Shown here: piece by piece, positions 1-9,494 of the stretch
Layout: every line of letters starts with the position of its first letter
Position numbering within the stretch: position 1 is the stretch's first letter
NCBI GenBank assembly: GCA_045223915.1
Contig: JBGUZU010000028.1
Coordinates: forward strand, 1 to 59,266
From: Ruminimicrobiellum sp045223915
Lineage (GTDB): Bacteria > Elusimicrobiota > Endomicrobiia > Endomicrobiales > Endomicrobiaceae
Direction: 5' to 3'
DNA length: 59,266 nt
Notes under the pieces: model-generated
Databases searched by the model: none
What the model was told of the DNA's origin: nothing
What the model saw: only the letters and a program-made list of their open reading frames with translations
Made by a program: the position numbers and the translations under genes

Positions 1-135
1 ATATACTGCAAATGCTTTAAAAGAAGATGATGACTTTGCTGCTGTTGATGATGCTGCTTTTGGTGCTGCAAATGCTACTGCTGCTACACCTGCCATGAAA
101 ACGGTTGCTACTAACAAGCTCATTACCTTTCTCAT
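1..135 (-). CDS. N-terminal part of a secreted protein, cut by the window edge
   Basis: Only the first 45 codons are inside the window; the frame stays open to base 1. The start at 135 is supported by a GGAG ribosome site 7 bases upstream (143-146). The translation opens MRKVMSLLVATVFMAG and continues with an Ala-rich core ending AFA-A, a typical Sec signal peptide with a signal peptidase I site near residue 23. The visible mature part is rich in Ala, Ser and Lys. It lies 15 bases after the stop of the large OmpA-type gene and is probably co-transcribed with it, so an envelope role is likely. The family cannot be told from this fragment. Confidence 0.75.
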   Translation of the reverse strand, partial: MRKVMSLLVATVFMAGVAAVAFAAPKAASSTAAKSSSSFKAFAVY

Positions 136-150
136 TTTTCTTCTCCTTTT

Positions 151-2907
151 TTATTTTTTTCGTAGATCATACTCAACGTTGGATTCTTTTGTTGTTTTGT
201 TACCTTCAGGATCCTTTTTCAATATGAGTATCTCTACTCTTCTGTTCAATTCTCTTCCTGCTGCCGTCTTGTTGGTTGCAACAGGATATTTTTCTCCTAA
301 GCCTACCGTAGACATTCTGTTCCTGTCAACGCCCAACTTCGACAAGTAATTTGCTACGGATCTTGCTCTTCTTTCCGACAAGCCTTGGTTATATTCATCC
401 GAACCGTAAGCATCGGTATGACCTTCAACGCTAATATCATTCTTAACGTATGAATTCAATATTCTGGTTGCTTCTCTAAGTATCTTATCTGCACTCGGTT
501 TAATATTTGTCTTATCGAAGTCGAAGAGTACCTTAGATGAGAACGACAACTTGAGCCCTCTGTCGGTAGTTTCAACTTTAAGTTCAGGTGTAATCAATCT
601 TACCTTACAAATATTCGATTTAGCTATATTACCGAATGTATCGCTTACTATTAATTGTGCATCATATACATCATCCGGCAAATATCTGTTTTCAAAATCT
701 TTACCGTTCCATTTAACAGATTCGGGGCATTCGCCCAAACCGTTAAATGTATATACAAGTTTTGAATTCTTATCAAGTAATCTTATTTCCCATGTTGCTA
801 TACCGTTTTCATCATATGCCAAAGGATATAATGTTGTTTTCTGACCTTTCGAAGGCATAATTACATCCGGATCCAAACTCAAAGAACAAGTAGGTAATGT
901 CTCATCCTTTTCAATTCTGGGTTTGTTTCCGAATTTAAATAATCCTTCAAATATAAGTCTTACATATGTTCTTACTTCATCAAACGTTCCAAGCTCATTT
1001 CTTGTTGCTGTATCACCATCTATTTTTTTAACAATATAATAATCTGTCTTTCTACCGCCTACATAATCAACACCTGCTATTATGCATTTTGTAAATTCTC
1101 TTGAAATTTGAGCATAATAAACTTCATCAAAAGCAGCACCGTAATCTCTGTGCCAATCATCCGGGCCCCAAACATCTTTACCATATCCCATTCTAAATTT
1201 ATAAGGTGCTTTATTAACAGCTAAATTTGTTTTAAAGAAGCCTGTTATTTCTTTTAAGAAAACTTCTTGGCTTGTGTAAGGAGTTGAAAAAGTTGCAGGA
1301 TCTTCGCCGACTTCAAAATCATAAACGATTTCATAATCATCGAAGAATATTCTTGTTAAAAATATTAAAGATCCTAAATATCTGTCTGTAGGTAATGCTC
1401 CGTAAACAGGAAGTCCGGAATAATTTTCCCATACTATTTCACCATACTCGTTTCTACCTACCTGTCTGTCAGTTCCACCCATATATCTTGTTAATTTTAC
1501 TTGTGCTGCGAAAGAAAGTAATGCATCTTCTTCCGGATTTAAGTTCCAAGCATCAAGAACATTAGGTTCATATTGATAGAACCATGTGTCCGGTGTAGGA
1601 TCGTATGTAAATGTAAATGTAAATTCATCTGTTTCTCTGTTGTCCCAACCGGTTTGAGGATTTCTCCACCATACCCAAAGCGGCTGATTTGGTCCTCTTG
1701 CTCTAAGTAAATCCGGTCCCCATGTACTTGCTCTTGCCGGTATAGCCTGCAATAAAGGTTTTTGTCTCATGTATGCAAAGTGACCGGTAAATTCGGGAGT
1801 TATTGCTTTTTGAACGGATAAATCGAACTTTTGTTTATTTCCCGCTGAAATACCTTCATATATATAACCTAAATTAACAAAATCAAACCACAAAGTATTC
1901 GGTATCGATAATTTTGCAGCACCACCGAAAGCATCTCCGATGTTTGTTCTGTCTTGTTTAATTAACAAATCGGTTCCGTTAGTTCCGTTGGTTACATTTC
2001 TTTCTGCTACATAATCATAAGTGTCACCCATTCTAAACGGTCTGAATTTTGCACCCAACTGCAACGTACTTCCGCTTATATTAAAGTCGGTACTAACTTC
2101 GGCGGTTCTCATTCTTTCGCCTTCGGTACCATAAGGAATTTCATGATCTACATAAAACAAGTTTAAGTTGCTACCGAATATATTTTTATATTTTAAATAG
2201 AAACCTCGCTTATAATCGGTTATAGGTTCACCGTACTGTAACTCAAAATTTCCGGCTTTACCTTCCATATTCAGTTGATACCATTCCGGCATAGGTCTTC
2301 CGGTTATCATCAACAAGTTATTAGGACCTGTTTCTGCCTGATAAATATTGAACAAATCTCCTTCATATCCCCAATGGTAATGAAATTGATTTCTGTTATA
2401 TTGTAATTTTGCCCAATCGTTATGAATTTCCGCTTTTGCTGTATTCCATGAGAATTGCGGTATTACTTGATCTGCATCGAACATTCTGTGAGGATGGTTA
2501 ACCGTTGTCCAATATCTTGAAGCATAATCTGCTATAAACATCAAGCCGAATTGTGCGCTGGCCCATGTTGCAGGTTTAAACGCAACATCAAGCCACATTG
2601 TTTGTCCCCATCTGTCTTTCCAATCTTGATCTTTTAAAAATCTGTCGGTTGAATCATATCTGAAGTAATTATTCATTAAATGAGGTGTTGTATACCAACC
2701 GTCACCTCTTTTATTAAATATACCTTCAAACATTATCTCGGCTCTAACGGCAATATCATACACATCTAAATATTCCGCATCAACAAAACCGGGAGTCTGT
2801 GCAAAATCGTTTCTCGGTTCAACGGCAGAACCTATACCTTTTCCGGCAAAAGCCAACACAGGTATACATAAAAGAATTGTAATAATAAAAGACAATTTTT
2901 TAAACAT
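151..2907 (-). CDS. Large outer-membrane protein with C-terminal OmpA peptidoglycan-binding domain
   Basis: 918 residues. Residues 1-21 are a signal peptide ending AFA-G. Roughly residues 30-680 are rich in aromatic residues and alternating strands and look like a large beta-barrel or beta-rich outer-membrane region of a family I do not recognise. Residues about 695-770 resemble an Ig-like FlgD/CHU_C-type domain (the run KWNGKDFENRYLPDDVYDA is typical). Residues about 790-897 are an OmpA_C domain: VLFDFDKTNIKP, then VEGHTDAYG, then LSERRARSV and NRRVEI, the peptidoglycan-binding signature. The protein should tie the outer membrane to the cell wall. The start is M1 because it begins the signal peptide; no Shine-Dalgarno is present, and the promoter sits so close that the mRNA may be leaderless. 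Confidence 0.85.
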   Translation of the reverse strand: MFKKLSFIITILLCIPVLAFAGKGIGSAVEPRNDFAQTPGFVDAEYLDVYDIAVRAEIMFEGIFNKRGDGWYTTPHLMNNYFRYDSTDRFLKDQDWKDRWGQTMWLDVAFKPATWASAQFGLMFIADYASRYWTTVNHPHRMFDADQVIPQFSWNTAKAEIHNDWAKLQYNRNQFHYHWGYEGDLFNIYQAETGPNNLLMITGRPMPEWYQLNMEGKAGNFELQYGEPITDYKRGFYLKYKNIFGSNLNLFYVDHEIPYGTEGERMRTAEVSTDFNISGSTLQLGAKFRPFRMGDTYDYVAERNVTNGTNGTDLLIKQDRTNIGDAFGGAAKLSIPNTLWFDFVNLGYIYEGISAGNKQKFDLSVQKAITPEFTGHFAYMRQKPLLQAIPARASTWGPDLLRARGPNQPLWVWWRNPQTGWDNRETDEFTFTFTYDPTPDTWFYQYEPNVLDAWNLNPEEDALLSFAAQVKLTRYMGGTDRQVGRNEYGEIVWENYSGLPVYGALPTDRYLGSLIFLTRIFFDDYEIVYDFEVGEDPATFSTPYTSQEVFLKEITGFFKTNLAVNKAPYKFRMGYGKDVWGPDDWHRDYGAAFDEVYYAQISREFTKCIIAGVDYVGGRKTDYYIVKKIDGDTATRNELGTFDEVRTYVRLIFEGLFKFGNKPRIEKDETLPTCSLSLDPDVIMPSKGQKTTLYPLAYDENGIATWEIRLLDKNSKLVYTFNGLGECPESVKWNGKDFENRYLPDDVYDAQLIVSDTFGNIAKSNICKVRLITPELKVETTDRGLKLSFSSKVLFDFDKTNIKPSADKILREATRILNSYVKNDISVEGHTDAYGSDEYNQGLSERRARSVANYLSKLGVDRNRMSTVGLGEKYPVATNKTAAGRELNRRVEILILKKDPEGNKTTKESNVEYDLRKK

Positions 2908-2915
2908 ACTATTTT

Positions 2916-2944
2916 ATTGTATTTTTTTAGTATCTTAAAGTCAA
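2916..2944 (-). promoter_or_regulatory. Sigma-70-type promoter of the OmpA-type gene, leaving almost no 5' leader
   Basis: Reading leftward, TTGACT (2944-2939) and TACAAT (2921-2916) are separated by exactly 17 bases. The -10 box ends only 8 bases before the ATG at 2907, so the start of transcription would fall at or within a base or two of the start codon. Confidence 0.7.
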
Positions 2945-2972
2945 GTATTTTACCGAAATTTTCAACTGTTTT

Positions 2973-4406
2973 TTATCTTGATATTTTTTGAATATTATAA
3001 TGTTTTACCACATTATTGTTTCTTATTGTTTCTATACTGTCAACTTGTGTTGATAAGTCAAAAAGCTCATTTATTCTACAAGGCAACTTACCATCTTCCT
3101 TTGCTTCATAAACAAAAGCACCGTTTTTATAATCAAAATCTTTTGGCATACCCCAAATTTCAAATTGTGTCTTTTTTTGTCCGTTTGAATATCTGAAAGT
3201 TTTTATTTTATTTTTCGTATAGTATGCTATAGAAGCGGAAAGTTGGTGTTCAGGTGTAACAACAAATTCATAACCGTTGTTTAATAATTTTTCCGCTAAC
3301 TCTTTATAACCGTAGAAATAATTTGTCGCATCGGCAATTGCAGTATCGTTTGATATTTTATCTAACGGAAGTATTGTATATTTTGCATGAAGCCCTACTA
3401 TAACGGAAGCCACTAAATTGAATATAATTGCACCGGCAACGAGTCTTTGTTTTATTTTTCCGCCCTCAACAAAATATTTTGCGGCAATTATTGAAAAAGT
3501 AAAATATGCGGGTATAGGCCAGTTACCGCCGGGCAACCTTTTTAATGCCGTAACCACATAAAACAAAATCACGGGAACGGAAAAAGCAGCCAAATAAATA
3601 TTTTTGTTTTCTTTGGAAAACAAATATTTTATACCTATATAAAGTACCGGAAAGAATAAAATAACATTAAACACTCCGGCTTGTGTTCCCAAATATTCGA
3701 AAATATAATTAAATCTTATACCTTTATTTGATAAGCCATGTCCTATTTGATAAGAAAAAGAAGCCCAATCATGTTGCCAATTCCAATATATTACGGGCAA
3801 GAAACATATTATTGAAATTATTATTCCTATATACAGCTGATAATTTTTAAACCAGTTCAACTTTTTGTTAAGAAGCATATATATAAACAAACTCATAACG
3901 AACAAACAGGCAGTATATTTTGACAACATTGATAAACCGAAAAACAGTCCTATCAAATACCAATAGTTACAATTTTCCGTATCAATTAACTTCCAAACAT
4001 AATATGTTGCCAAAGATAAAAATAAAAATACCGGTGTATCGGGTGTTATAATTATTGATGCGGTAAAAAGTATCGGCATTGAATGAAGAATAACAACACT
4101 GGCACTTGCCATAGCTTCATTATTAAAGAGTTTTATTACAAGTTTCCAAAGTAAGAAACTCAAAATTACGGTAACTATTACACTCGAAAAACGAACCGCT
4201 ATTTCACTATTACCAAAAAGTGTTGTAAGTTTAATAAAATATGCAACCATAGGAGCATGGTCATAATAACTCAGTTCCAAACTTTTAGACCATAACCAAT
4301 AGTATGCTTCATCCGAATGTAACGGAATAGAAGACATAAAAAGTTTCCATACTACGGAAATAAAAACAAATATTATAGTGTTTTTAAGATTAAATATTTT
4401 TATCAC
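2973..4406 (-). CDS. GT39/ArnT-type membrane glycosyltransferase
   Basis: About 477-483 residues with roughly ten hydrophobic segments. Near the N-terminus, after the first membrane helix, is PLHSDEAYYWLWS; the acidic pair in this loop is the hallmark of the PMT/ArnT (GT-C) fold, where an Asp/Glu is the catalytic base. A second loop reads SYYDHAPMVAYFIK, also typical. Such enzymes move a sugar from a polyprenyl-phosphate donor onto lipid A, protein or glycan at the outer face of the inner membrane; acceptor and sugar are unknown here. An ATG at 4424 would overlap the preceding PHP gene by 35 bases; a GTG at 4406 gives a shorter overlap and is my choice, with modest certainty. It is the last gene of the pal-tol run. 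Confidence 0.8.
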   Translation of the reverse strand: MIKIFNLKNTIIFVFISVVWKLFMSSIPLHSDEAYYWLWSKSLELSYYDHAPMVAYFIKLTTLFGNSEIAVRFSSVIVTVILSFLLWKLVIKLFNNEAMASASVVILHSMPILFTASIIITPDTPVFLFLSLATYYVWKLIDTENCNYWYLIGLFFGLSMLSKYTACLFVMSLFIYMLLNKKLNWFKNYQLYIGIIISIICFLPVIYWNWQHDWASFSYQIGHGLSNKGIRFNYIFEYLGTQAGVFNVILFFPVLYIGIKYLFSKENKNIYLAAFSVPVILFYVVTALKRLPGGNWPIPAYFTFSIIAAKYFVEGGKIKQRLVAGAIIFNLVASVIVGLHAKYTILPLDKISNDTAIADATNYFYGYKELAEKLLNNGYEFVVTPEHQLSASIAYYTKNKIKTFRYSNGQKKTQFEIWGMPKDFDYKNGAFVYEAKEDGKLPCRINELFDLSTQVDSIETIRNNNVVKHYNIQKISR

Positions 4407-5727
4407 AGAAACCCCAAATAACAAGCCATATCAATACAAGTGATGCTGCCGTAGGAATAATGGTTTCGGGAATCATTACATTACTATAAAAACTGTAATT
4501 TAAAAAATAAACAAAATGTAATATACAAAACGAAAAGAAACATGCCAACAATAAAGATGATATTCTTACAATTCTTACAATATTTATTTTGTATAACAAA
4601 CCGATTAGAATGAATATAATCATGTAAAAACTTAAAACATATTTAAGTTGTGTTGTGGTAACATATATGTATATGAAATAAAACGGTTCAAAAATATATC
4701 TCAAAGCGGATTGATTACCTTTAACATCATGAACAATTATTTTTGTTTTCGGTTTTTCTTTCATAAGTTCGAAAACATTTTTATTATCTTTGGCTTGTAT
4801 AATTGTCCAAACATTCATCATATAACCAAGTCCGTGCCAATCCGTAGTTCCGAACATAGGCAAATTATTTTTATTACAAATATCTATTAATTCTTGTCTT
4901 GTTTGATCGGATATATATCTGTAACCGCAATTATAAATTTCAAAGCCGTCTATTCCCCAATCAACAAGTTGTTGTAAATCCGGTCTGTGCCATTTCCACC
5001 AATGAGGCATAACAACAAGCATACCTTTTGAATGAGCCAAATCTATCATGTCTTTTATACTTTTTTCCTTAAAATCTTCATATCTGAAAGGAATATTCGA
5101 TAACAACAAAATCGATACACCCTCTTTTGTTCTTATTTGTATACCGGGAAAAATATGTTTTTTAGCAGACTCAAACGGGATTGTTTTATATCCTTTTGTG
5201 TTGTCGTGTTCGGTAACAAAATAATCGGTAAAGCCGTGCTCTTTATGAAATTTCATACTTGATAACATACTTGAAATATTATCTCTTGAAGAAATTGTAT
5301 GAGAATGCACATCTACTATTTTATATCCGTGTATATTTGTAATTTTTGGACCGATAACCGGAAGCATTACAACACTGCAGCATAAAGAAACAAAGAAAAA
5401 GAACGAGAAGCAAGATACTATAGTTGTATTTTTTAATTTTAGATTATTATATCGACAAAACAATATACTGAATAAAACTAACCATGACAACCAAGATGCC
5501 AAAGCAAAAACATAACCCGACCTTTCCATAGTAAGAATGTAATATGCAAAAGCATAAAAAGGCTCTATAAGCAACCTAAAGACAGGCCACTGCAATACGA
5601 TGTTACTTAATTTTTCTCCAGTTGAAACGTCAATGATATTTGAATTGTAAAAAATGATATTTAATATAACTGAAACAAATATTATGAAAACAAAAGTGTA
5701 TAGTTTTTTCATTTTAGAAAGGTTCAA
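4390..5727 (-). CDS. Membrane-anchored PHP-domain metal-dependent phosphoesterase-like protein
   Basis: 445 residues. Four hydrophobic segments lie within residues 5-125 and about three in the last 100 residues, with a soluble PHP-fold domain between. The PHP metal-binding motifs are visible: DVHSHT (H141, H143), EHD (173-175), PHWW (H242), GFEIYN (E263) and TTDWH (D296, H298). PHP domains hydrolyse phosphoesters such as histidinol-phosphate or nucleotides, but many stand-alone members have no known substrate. A PHP domain sandwiched between membrane helices is uncommon. The start overlaps the tolR stop by 4 bases (ATGA), so translation is probably coupled to tolR. An envelope phosphoester substrate (lipid or undecaprenyl phosphate) is a guess from location only. 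Confidence 0.75.
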   Translation of the reverse strand: MNLSKMKKLYTFVFIIFVSVILNIIFYNSNIIDVSTGEKLSNIVLQWPVFRLLIEPFYAFAYYILTMERSGYVFALASWLSWLVLFSILFCRYNNLKLKNTTIVSCFSFFFFVSLCCSVVMLPVIGPKITNIHGYKIVDVHSHTISSRDNISSMLSSMKFHKEHGFTDYFVTEHDNTKGYKTIPFESAKKHIFPGIQIRTKEGVSILLLSNIPFRYEDFKEKSIKDMIDLAHSKGMLVVMPHWWKWHRPDLQQLVDWGIDGFEIYNCGYRYISDQTRQELIDICNKNNLPMFGTTDWHGLGYMMNVWTIIQAKDNKNVFELMKEKPKTKIIVHDVKGNQSALRYIFEPFYFIYIYVTTTQLKYVLSFYMIIFILIGLLYKINIVRIVRISSLLLACFFSFCILHFVYFLNYSFYSNVMIPETIIPTAASLVLIWLVIWGFCDKNI

Positions 5728-6140
5728 CTATTTTTTTTATTCGGAACATCTATGGCCAAACCGAATTTTGAAACACCTGCTTTTTTAGCTTTATCCATAA
5801 CTTTTACGACCAAATCGTATTTAATATCTTTATCACCTTTTATTACAACGGGCCTGTCAGGATACTTCGTAATCATATCTTTTATAGTCTGTTCAATATA
5901 TTCATCATGAAATTGTGTTCCGTCTATATATACAAAACCGTCTTTATCTATTGATACTTCTATAATCTTATCTTCCCTTGTTTCGGTTGTTTCAGCAGCT
6001 TCCGGTAAGTTAACTTTTATTTGATGTTGAGATAACATCGGAGTTGTTATCATGAATATAATAAGCAAAACAAGAACAACATCGGTAAACGGTGTAATAT
6101 TTATATCGGCAACTACTCCCTTCTTTTTTCTATCTGACAT
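5724..6140 (-). CDS. tolR: TolR/ExbD-type biopolymer transport protein
   Basis: 138 residues, normal for the family. One membrane helix (about residues 18-36) carries the proton-path Asp in NITPFTDVVLVLL (D20); the rest is the periplasmic domain that binds peptidoglycan in TolR. With TolQ it forms the inner-membrane proton-driven motor that energises TolA. The gene follows tolQ by 20 bases and overlaps the PHP gene by 4. ExbD is the alternative name, but the adjacent tolB, cpoB and pal make TolR the better call. Confidence 0.92.
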   Translation of the reverse strand: MSDRKKKGVVADINITPFTDVVLVLLIIFMITTPMLSQHQIKVNLPEAAETTETREDKIIEVSIDKDGFVYIDGTQFHDEYIEQTIKDMITKYPDRPVVIKGDKDIKYDLVVKVMDKAKKAGVSKFGLAIDVPNKKNS

Positions 6141-6160
6141 ATTTATTTGTTTACTCCAAA

Positions 6161-6790
6161 TTAAAGTCCTTCTATAATTTCTTTTAATGCAGAAATCGTA
6201 TATTCCATTTCAATAACAAATTTATCTATGGATCTGGAAAAGAAATTATACGCCGCAACGGCAGGAATAGCTACACACAAACCCGCAGCTGTTGCAATCA
6301 ATGATTCGGACACACCTCCGATAACTACGGAAATACCACCCGAACCGGCTAAAGAAATATCATGAAAAGAACGAATTATACCTAAAACAGTTCCAAACAA
6401 TCCTATATATACCGATATAGCTCCTATTGTAGCAAGTATCGTTGTATATTTTTCCAATTTCACAACTTCAGTGGAAATTTTTCTTTTCATTGCTTCTTCT
6501 ATATTTGAATTACCTACTTCGGTAAATCTTTGAAGCCCTGCAGCTATTGTATTTGAAACAGGACAATCCATCAACACACAATAACCTATCAAAACATTTA
6601 TATTTTCACCTTTAACCAATGTTTCTTTAGCTCTCTTTAACAAATCAGCTATATCAACTTTAGATTTTCTTGAAAATTCAATAATTTTCAATATTATCAC
6701 AGATATAGATACAATAGATATCATTATTAACAAATATAATGTCCAACCACCTAAAGCCAATATCTCAAAAAAACTTTTTCCTGCGAACAT
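6161..6790 (-). CDS. tolQ: TolQ/ExbB-type proton channel protein
   Basis: 209 residues with three membrane helices: one near residues 10-33, then, after a cytoplasmic stretch, two close together around residues 115-140 and 155-185, in the MotA/TolQ/ExbB pattern. The segment GLFGTVLGIIRSFHDIS followed by GVSESLIATAAGLCVAIPA is the family signature. It forms the stator-like ring with TolR. It lies between tolB and tolR, spaced 28 and 20 bases, in one transcript with the Tol-Pal genes. Confidence 0.93.
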   Translation of the reverse strand: MFAGKSFFEILALGGWTLYLLIMISIVSISVIILKIIEFSRKSKVDIADLLKRAKETLVKGENINVLIGYCVLMDCPVSNTIAAGLQRFTEVGNSNIEEAMKRKISTEVVKLEKYTTILATIGAISVYIGLFGTVLGIIRSFHDISLAGSGGISVVIGGVSESLIATAAGLCVAIPAVAAYNFFSRSIDKFVIEMEYTISALKEIIEGL

Positions 6791-6818
6791 AATATAAATT
6801 CCTTTCCTTTTCTATAAA

Positions 6819-8120
6819 TTACAAACCGTGAGACCATGAAGGTGTAAAAGATTCTCCCCTGGTTTCAACTAACTTTCTTACACCGGTTCCGTCTATTCCC
6901 ATAATATATATCTCACTTTTTCCCGAACGGTTAGATGCAAAAGCTATAAACCTTCCATCTTGAGACCATGTGGGATTTTCATTATTCTTTTGATTTTCGG
7001 TAAGCCTTATAATTTTTTGTTTAGGCAAATCGTATAAAAATATATCAAAATTACCATCATATTTCATTGTGAAAGCTATTTTGTCGCCTTTCGGTGACCA
7101 TGTGGGAGAATCGCAATTACCTTTTGTTGATAATCTTCTTAAATTTGCTCCATCAACATCCATTATATAAATTTGAGGATATCCGGCTCTGTCGGATATA
7201 AAAACGATTTCTTTGCCGCTCGGAGAAAAAGAAGGACTTGTATCAATATATTTTCCTTCCGTTAATCTTCTTAACACAACACCGGTATTATCCAATAAAT
7301 ACAAGTTGGGATAAACACCTCTTGAAAGAGTTGCAACCAACACTTTTTTATCCGGTGAAAAAGATGTAGGTGAATTTAATCCCTGAATTGTAGATAAAGC
7401 TTTTCTTTTATTTTTAGCAATATCCAAAACAAACAAGTCAGGATTATTATATAAATATGATGTGTATATTATTTGAGGACTGTTAGGTGCCCATTTAGGC
7501 AAAACATTAAGTCTGTTATCTTTTGTCAACCTTCTTAAATTATAACCGTCATAATCTACAACATATATTTCTTTAAATTTTGTACTGTTGTTTATGAAAG
7601 CTATCTTTGAACATGCTATACCGTCTTCGCCGGTAAATCTTCTTACTATTTCATCATTTATTTTGTGAGCTAAATATCTGTAGCTTTTAACACTGCCGCT
7701 ATATTTATCTTCCCAAATAAGTTGCTGACTTTCTATATCATATAATTTAACACCCACAATAAGTTTTGTTTGTTCGATAATGGATATAGAACCCGTTACC
7801 AAAACCGAAACTCCTTTATCCATCCAATATGCAAATTGAGAATCTAAATCGAATTTATAAGATGAATTTGCTACCGCAACATTGAAATGTCTGGATAAAA
7901 TCAAATCGGATTCCAATGTATCCTTGAAATCCTTAGACAAATTCATTTCTTCAAAAAAACCGTTTACCGGAACAAATTCGGATAATCCGATACTGGCTCT
8001 GTTAGCGGTACCCGATAAAGACAAGTACACATCGTTTTCAGCATAGGAAACCGAAAATAAAAAACAAAAGCAAAATATCAATAATGTTCTGATTACATTC
8101 TTATAAAAATTTAAATTCAA
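6819..8120 (-). CDS. tolB: Periplasmic TolB beta-propeller protein
   Basis: 433 residues. A signal peptide (residues 1-27, ending SYA) is followed by the TolB N-terminal domain and then a WD40-like propeller with repeated blades: PKWAPNSPQIIYTS, PTSFSPDKKVLVATL, PSFSPSGKEIVFIS, PTWSPKGDKIAFTM and PTWSQDGRFIAFAS. TolB binds Pal and is released by TolA during outer-membrane constriction. The start overlaps the end of tolA by 20 bases. No odd features. Confidence 0.95.
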   Translation of the reverse strand: MNLNFYKNVIRTLLIFCFCFLFSVSYAENDVYLSLSGTANRASIGLSEFVPVNGFFEEMNLSKDFKDTLESDLILSRHFNVAVANSSYKFDLDSQFAYWMDKGVSVLVTGSISIIEQTKLIVGVKLYDIESQQLIWEDKYSGSVKSYRYLAHKINDEIVRRFTGEDGIACSKIAFINNSTKFKEIYVVDYDGYNLRRLTKDNRLNVLPKWAPNSPQIIYTSYLYNNPDLFVLDIAKNKRKALSTIQGLNSPTSFSPDKKVLVATLSRGVYPNLYLLDNTGVVLRRLTEGKYIDTSPSFSPSGKEIVFISDRAGYPQIYIMDVDGANLRRLSTKGNCDSPTWSPKGDKIAFTMKYDGNFDIFLYDLPKQKIIRLTENQKNNENPTWSQDGRFIAFASNRSGKSEIYIMGIDGTGVRKLVETRGESFTPSWSHGL

Positions 8121-8793
8121 AATAAACTCCTAAATAATTTTCTTCATAACCTTCCGGTAACGGAGCAAACGGACTTGCCAGCTGTACTGCCCTGATGGCA
8201 TTTTGATCAAAAGTTGTATCACCTGAAGACTCTTTTACATCTACATCGTATACCATTCCGTCTCTGGCAATTTTAAAATAAACAACCGCCCTATATGCCG
8301 AAAGTGTTTTAGACCACTGCCAATATTTACTAATTTTTTTAACTATCGTGTTGGTATAATAAGAATATTTAAAACTTTTATTCTCCAACATTATACCTTT
8401 CGACGAATAATTATTACCGCCACTTGCTTTTGGTTGTTCAGTTTGTGTTGCAGTATCCTTTGCCGGCTCGGCAGGCTTTTCTGCAACTTTTTTCTGTTCA
8501 ACTTTCTTTTCCGGTTTTTCTTTCTTTTTCACTACAACTTCACTTTTAACTTTTTCCGGTTTTTTAACTTCCGGTTTAGGCTTTTCTACCGGAGGTACCG
8601 GTTCCGGAACAGAGATTTCTTCCGAAACTTCTTCAACTACCGGTTGCTGAACCGGAGAAAAGAAAGAAACCTCAAACGGAACTGCCATAAAGACATTTTG
8701 ATCATTTTTTCTATGAAAAAGAGCAAAAAAAGTAATACTATGAAGAAGTATCGATAAAACTATACAAGGAACTAAACTATTTACTCTTATCAT
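8101..8793 (-). CDS. tolA: TolA/TonB-like energy-transducing protein
   Basis: 230 residues. One N-terminal membrane helix (about residues 8-27) is followed by a Pro/Glu/Lys-rich periplasm-spanning stretch (PEPVPPVEKPKPEVKKPEK, then Lys-rich coil to about 115). A C-terminal TonB/TolA domain (about 140-230) has VYFKIARDGMVYDVDV and FDQNAIRAVQLASPFAPLPE. It transmits the TolQR motor's force to TolB/Pal. The C-terminal domain is TonB-like, so a TonB role cannot be excluded by sequence alone, but the gene sits between cpoB and tolB. Its start overlaps the end of cpoB by 17 bases. Confidence 0.88.
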   Translation of the reverse strand: MIRVNSLVPCIVLSILLHSITFFALFHRKNDQNVFMAVPFEVSFFSPVQQPVVEEVSEEISVPEPVPPVEKPKPEVKKPEKVKSEVVVKKKEKPEKKVEQKKVAEKPAEPAKDTATQTEQPKASGGNNYSSKGIMLENKSFKYSYYTNTIVKKISKYWQWSKTLSAYRAVVYFKIARDGMVYDVDVKESSGDTTFDQNAIRAVQLASPFAPLPEGYEENYLGVYFEFKFL

Positions 8794-9472
8794 TTGTATA
8801 AATTTTTATTTTTTCCTTTGCAGTAAAAGCTTCTGCAGTTTTAGGATAATCCGTTAATATCGTTTGCAAAATGATAACGGCATCATTTTTTCTGTTCAAC
8901 AATTCCAAACATAAAGCCATTTTTAATCTTGCAGAAGGTATTAAATTAGAATCCGGATAAACCTCTTCTATTCTTTTATACTCTTCAAAAGCTTCCGAAT
9001 ATTTTTGCTGTGAATATAATGCTTCCGCAATGTAATACTGAGCTTGGTCAGCTAAATCATGATCTTTATATTGTTTTAAAAAAGACTTAAAATCAATAAT
9101 AGCAACTTCGTACTTACCTACCAAAAACTCATTATATGCACCTTCATACATTTTTGAAGGTACTTGCATAACATTTTTAGAACCATCATTTTTTTGATTT
9201 TTCACAACAACTTCAAGATCTTTCAAATCTTGAGAAAGTTTTGATGTCTTCTTATATAATTCTTGAATGGATGCGCTGGATATATCGGTATTTACCAAAT
9301 TTTCTTCATACTTGGAATATACCTCAGCCTGTTTAGCTTCCATAGCCGCAAACTTTATTTGAAGCTTAGAAACTTCTTTTTTCAAAGCATCAATTTCAGA
9401 TTGAGACGGAACAGCCGTTACGCATCCAATCAACAAGAACATAGGAAATAATAATACTAAAAATTTAAACAT
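8777..9472 (-). CDS. cpoB: CpoB (YbgF)-like lipoprotein with coiled coil and TPR repeats
   Basis: 231 residues. A lipoprotein signal ends LLIGC (C17). Residues about 25-90 form a coiled coil, and residues about 108-225 carry three TPR-type repeats (YNEFLVGKYEVAIIDFKSF, AEALYSQQKYSEAFEEYKRI and so on), the YbgF/CpoB arrangement. In E. coli CpoB coordinates Tol with cell-wall synthesis and is soluble; here the lipobox predicts membrane attachment. It follows pal by 22 bases. Confidence 0.9.
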   Translation of the reverse strand: MFKFLVLLFPMFLLIGCVTAVPSQSEIDALKKEVSKLQIKFAAMEAKQAEVYSKYEENLVNTDISSASIQELYKKTSKLSQDLKDLEVVVKNQKNDGSKNVMQVPSKMYEGAYNEFLVGKYEVAIIDFKSFLKQYKDHDLADQAQYYIAEALYSQQKYSEAFEEYKRIEEVYPDSNLIPSARLKMALCLELLNRKNDAVIILQTILTDYPKTAEAFTAKEKIKIYTNDKSK

Positions 9473-9494
9473 CGTGTTGTATTAGTATTTTGAA

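Noticed and set aside
8434..8757. Phe/Arg-rich rightward open frame of 107 residues
   Set aside because: It is the complement of the Lys/Pro/Glu-rich linker of tolA; composition is an artefact.
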